Positions 5,896 through 5,919 of a stretch of DNA of 5,919 bases are shown one piece after another. The DNA comes from Tannerella sp. (GTDB taxonomy: Bacteria; Bacteroidota; Bacteroidia; Bacteroidales; Tannerellaceae): contig JAIRYY010000023.1 of assembly GCA_031267485.1 (NCBI GenBank), positions 1 through 5,919 of the forward strand, written 5' to 3'. Position 1 is the first letter of the stretch. Every line of letters begins with the position of its first letter. Position numbers and translations under genes: made by a program. Under the pieces are notes generated by a model, which made no database searches, had not been told where the DNA came from, and worked only from the letters and a program-made list of their open reading frames with translations.

Positions 5896-5919
5896 GCCTC
5901 CTGGCAATCGTCCGTGCGT

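Noticed and set aside
5713..5907. 64-codon minus-strand open frame at the right end
   Set aside because: It is made entirely of the CGTCATTGCGAGG-type repeats; the same peptide pieces recur because the DNA recurs.
5375..5919. tRNA, riboswitch or other known structured RNA in the upstream region
   Set aside because: I found no cloverleaf, T-loop or known riboswitch core; the strong pairing is explained by the repeat palindromes.
5274..5919. Sigma/anti-sigma or hybrid two-component regulator gene beside susC
   Set aside because: No coding region of suitable length is upstream within the window, and the SusC protein lacks the STN domain that such signalling uses.

Overview
The window looks like a chromosomal stretch of a Bacteroidota species, probably order Bacteroidales. 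The evidence is a SusC/RagA - SusD/RagB outer-membrane pair, promoters of the Bacteroides type (TAnnTTTG at -7), weak or absent Shine-Dalgarno sites, and moderately GC-rich genes set in AT-rich spacers. I cannot name the genus or species from the sequence.

Every gene lies on the minus strand, so transcription runs from right to left. Reading in that direction: (i) about 490 bp (5431-5919) with no credible gene, holding two unrelated families of inverted and direct repeats; (ii) a promoter at 5375-5405 and a leader of about 95 nt; (iii) a 1092-residue SusC-like TonB-dependent transporter (5274-1996); (iv) after a 30-bp gap, a 577-residue SusD-like surface lipoprotein (1965-232); (v) a strong intrinsic terminator with a GAAA tetraloop (180-205); (vi) a separate promoter and the first 47 codons of an AAA-ATPase-like / PD-(D/E)XK family protein that runs off the left edge.

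The SusC and SusD proteins should form one outer-membrane import complex. SusD acts as the lid that binds a glycan or other large ligand at the cell surface, and SusC is the TonB-driven channel. The terminator right after susD closes the transcription unit as two genes, and no glycoside hydrolase, regulator or sigma/anti-sigma gene is visible, so the substrate cannot be inferred here. The SusC-like protein has no N-terminal STN domain, which argues against control by a trans-envelope sigma/anti-sigma pathway.

The least ordinary part is the repeat-rich block upstream of susC. It holds a nested interrupted palindrome of about 160 bp (5511-5671), a third copy of its end unit at 5462-5500, and a separate set of three alternating copies of a repeat containing CGTCATTGCGAGG (5741-5895). 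The sequence shows no convincing new enzymatic or defence system. The repeats are the best candidates for undescribed structure.
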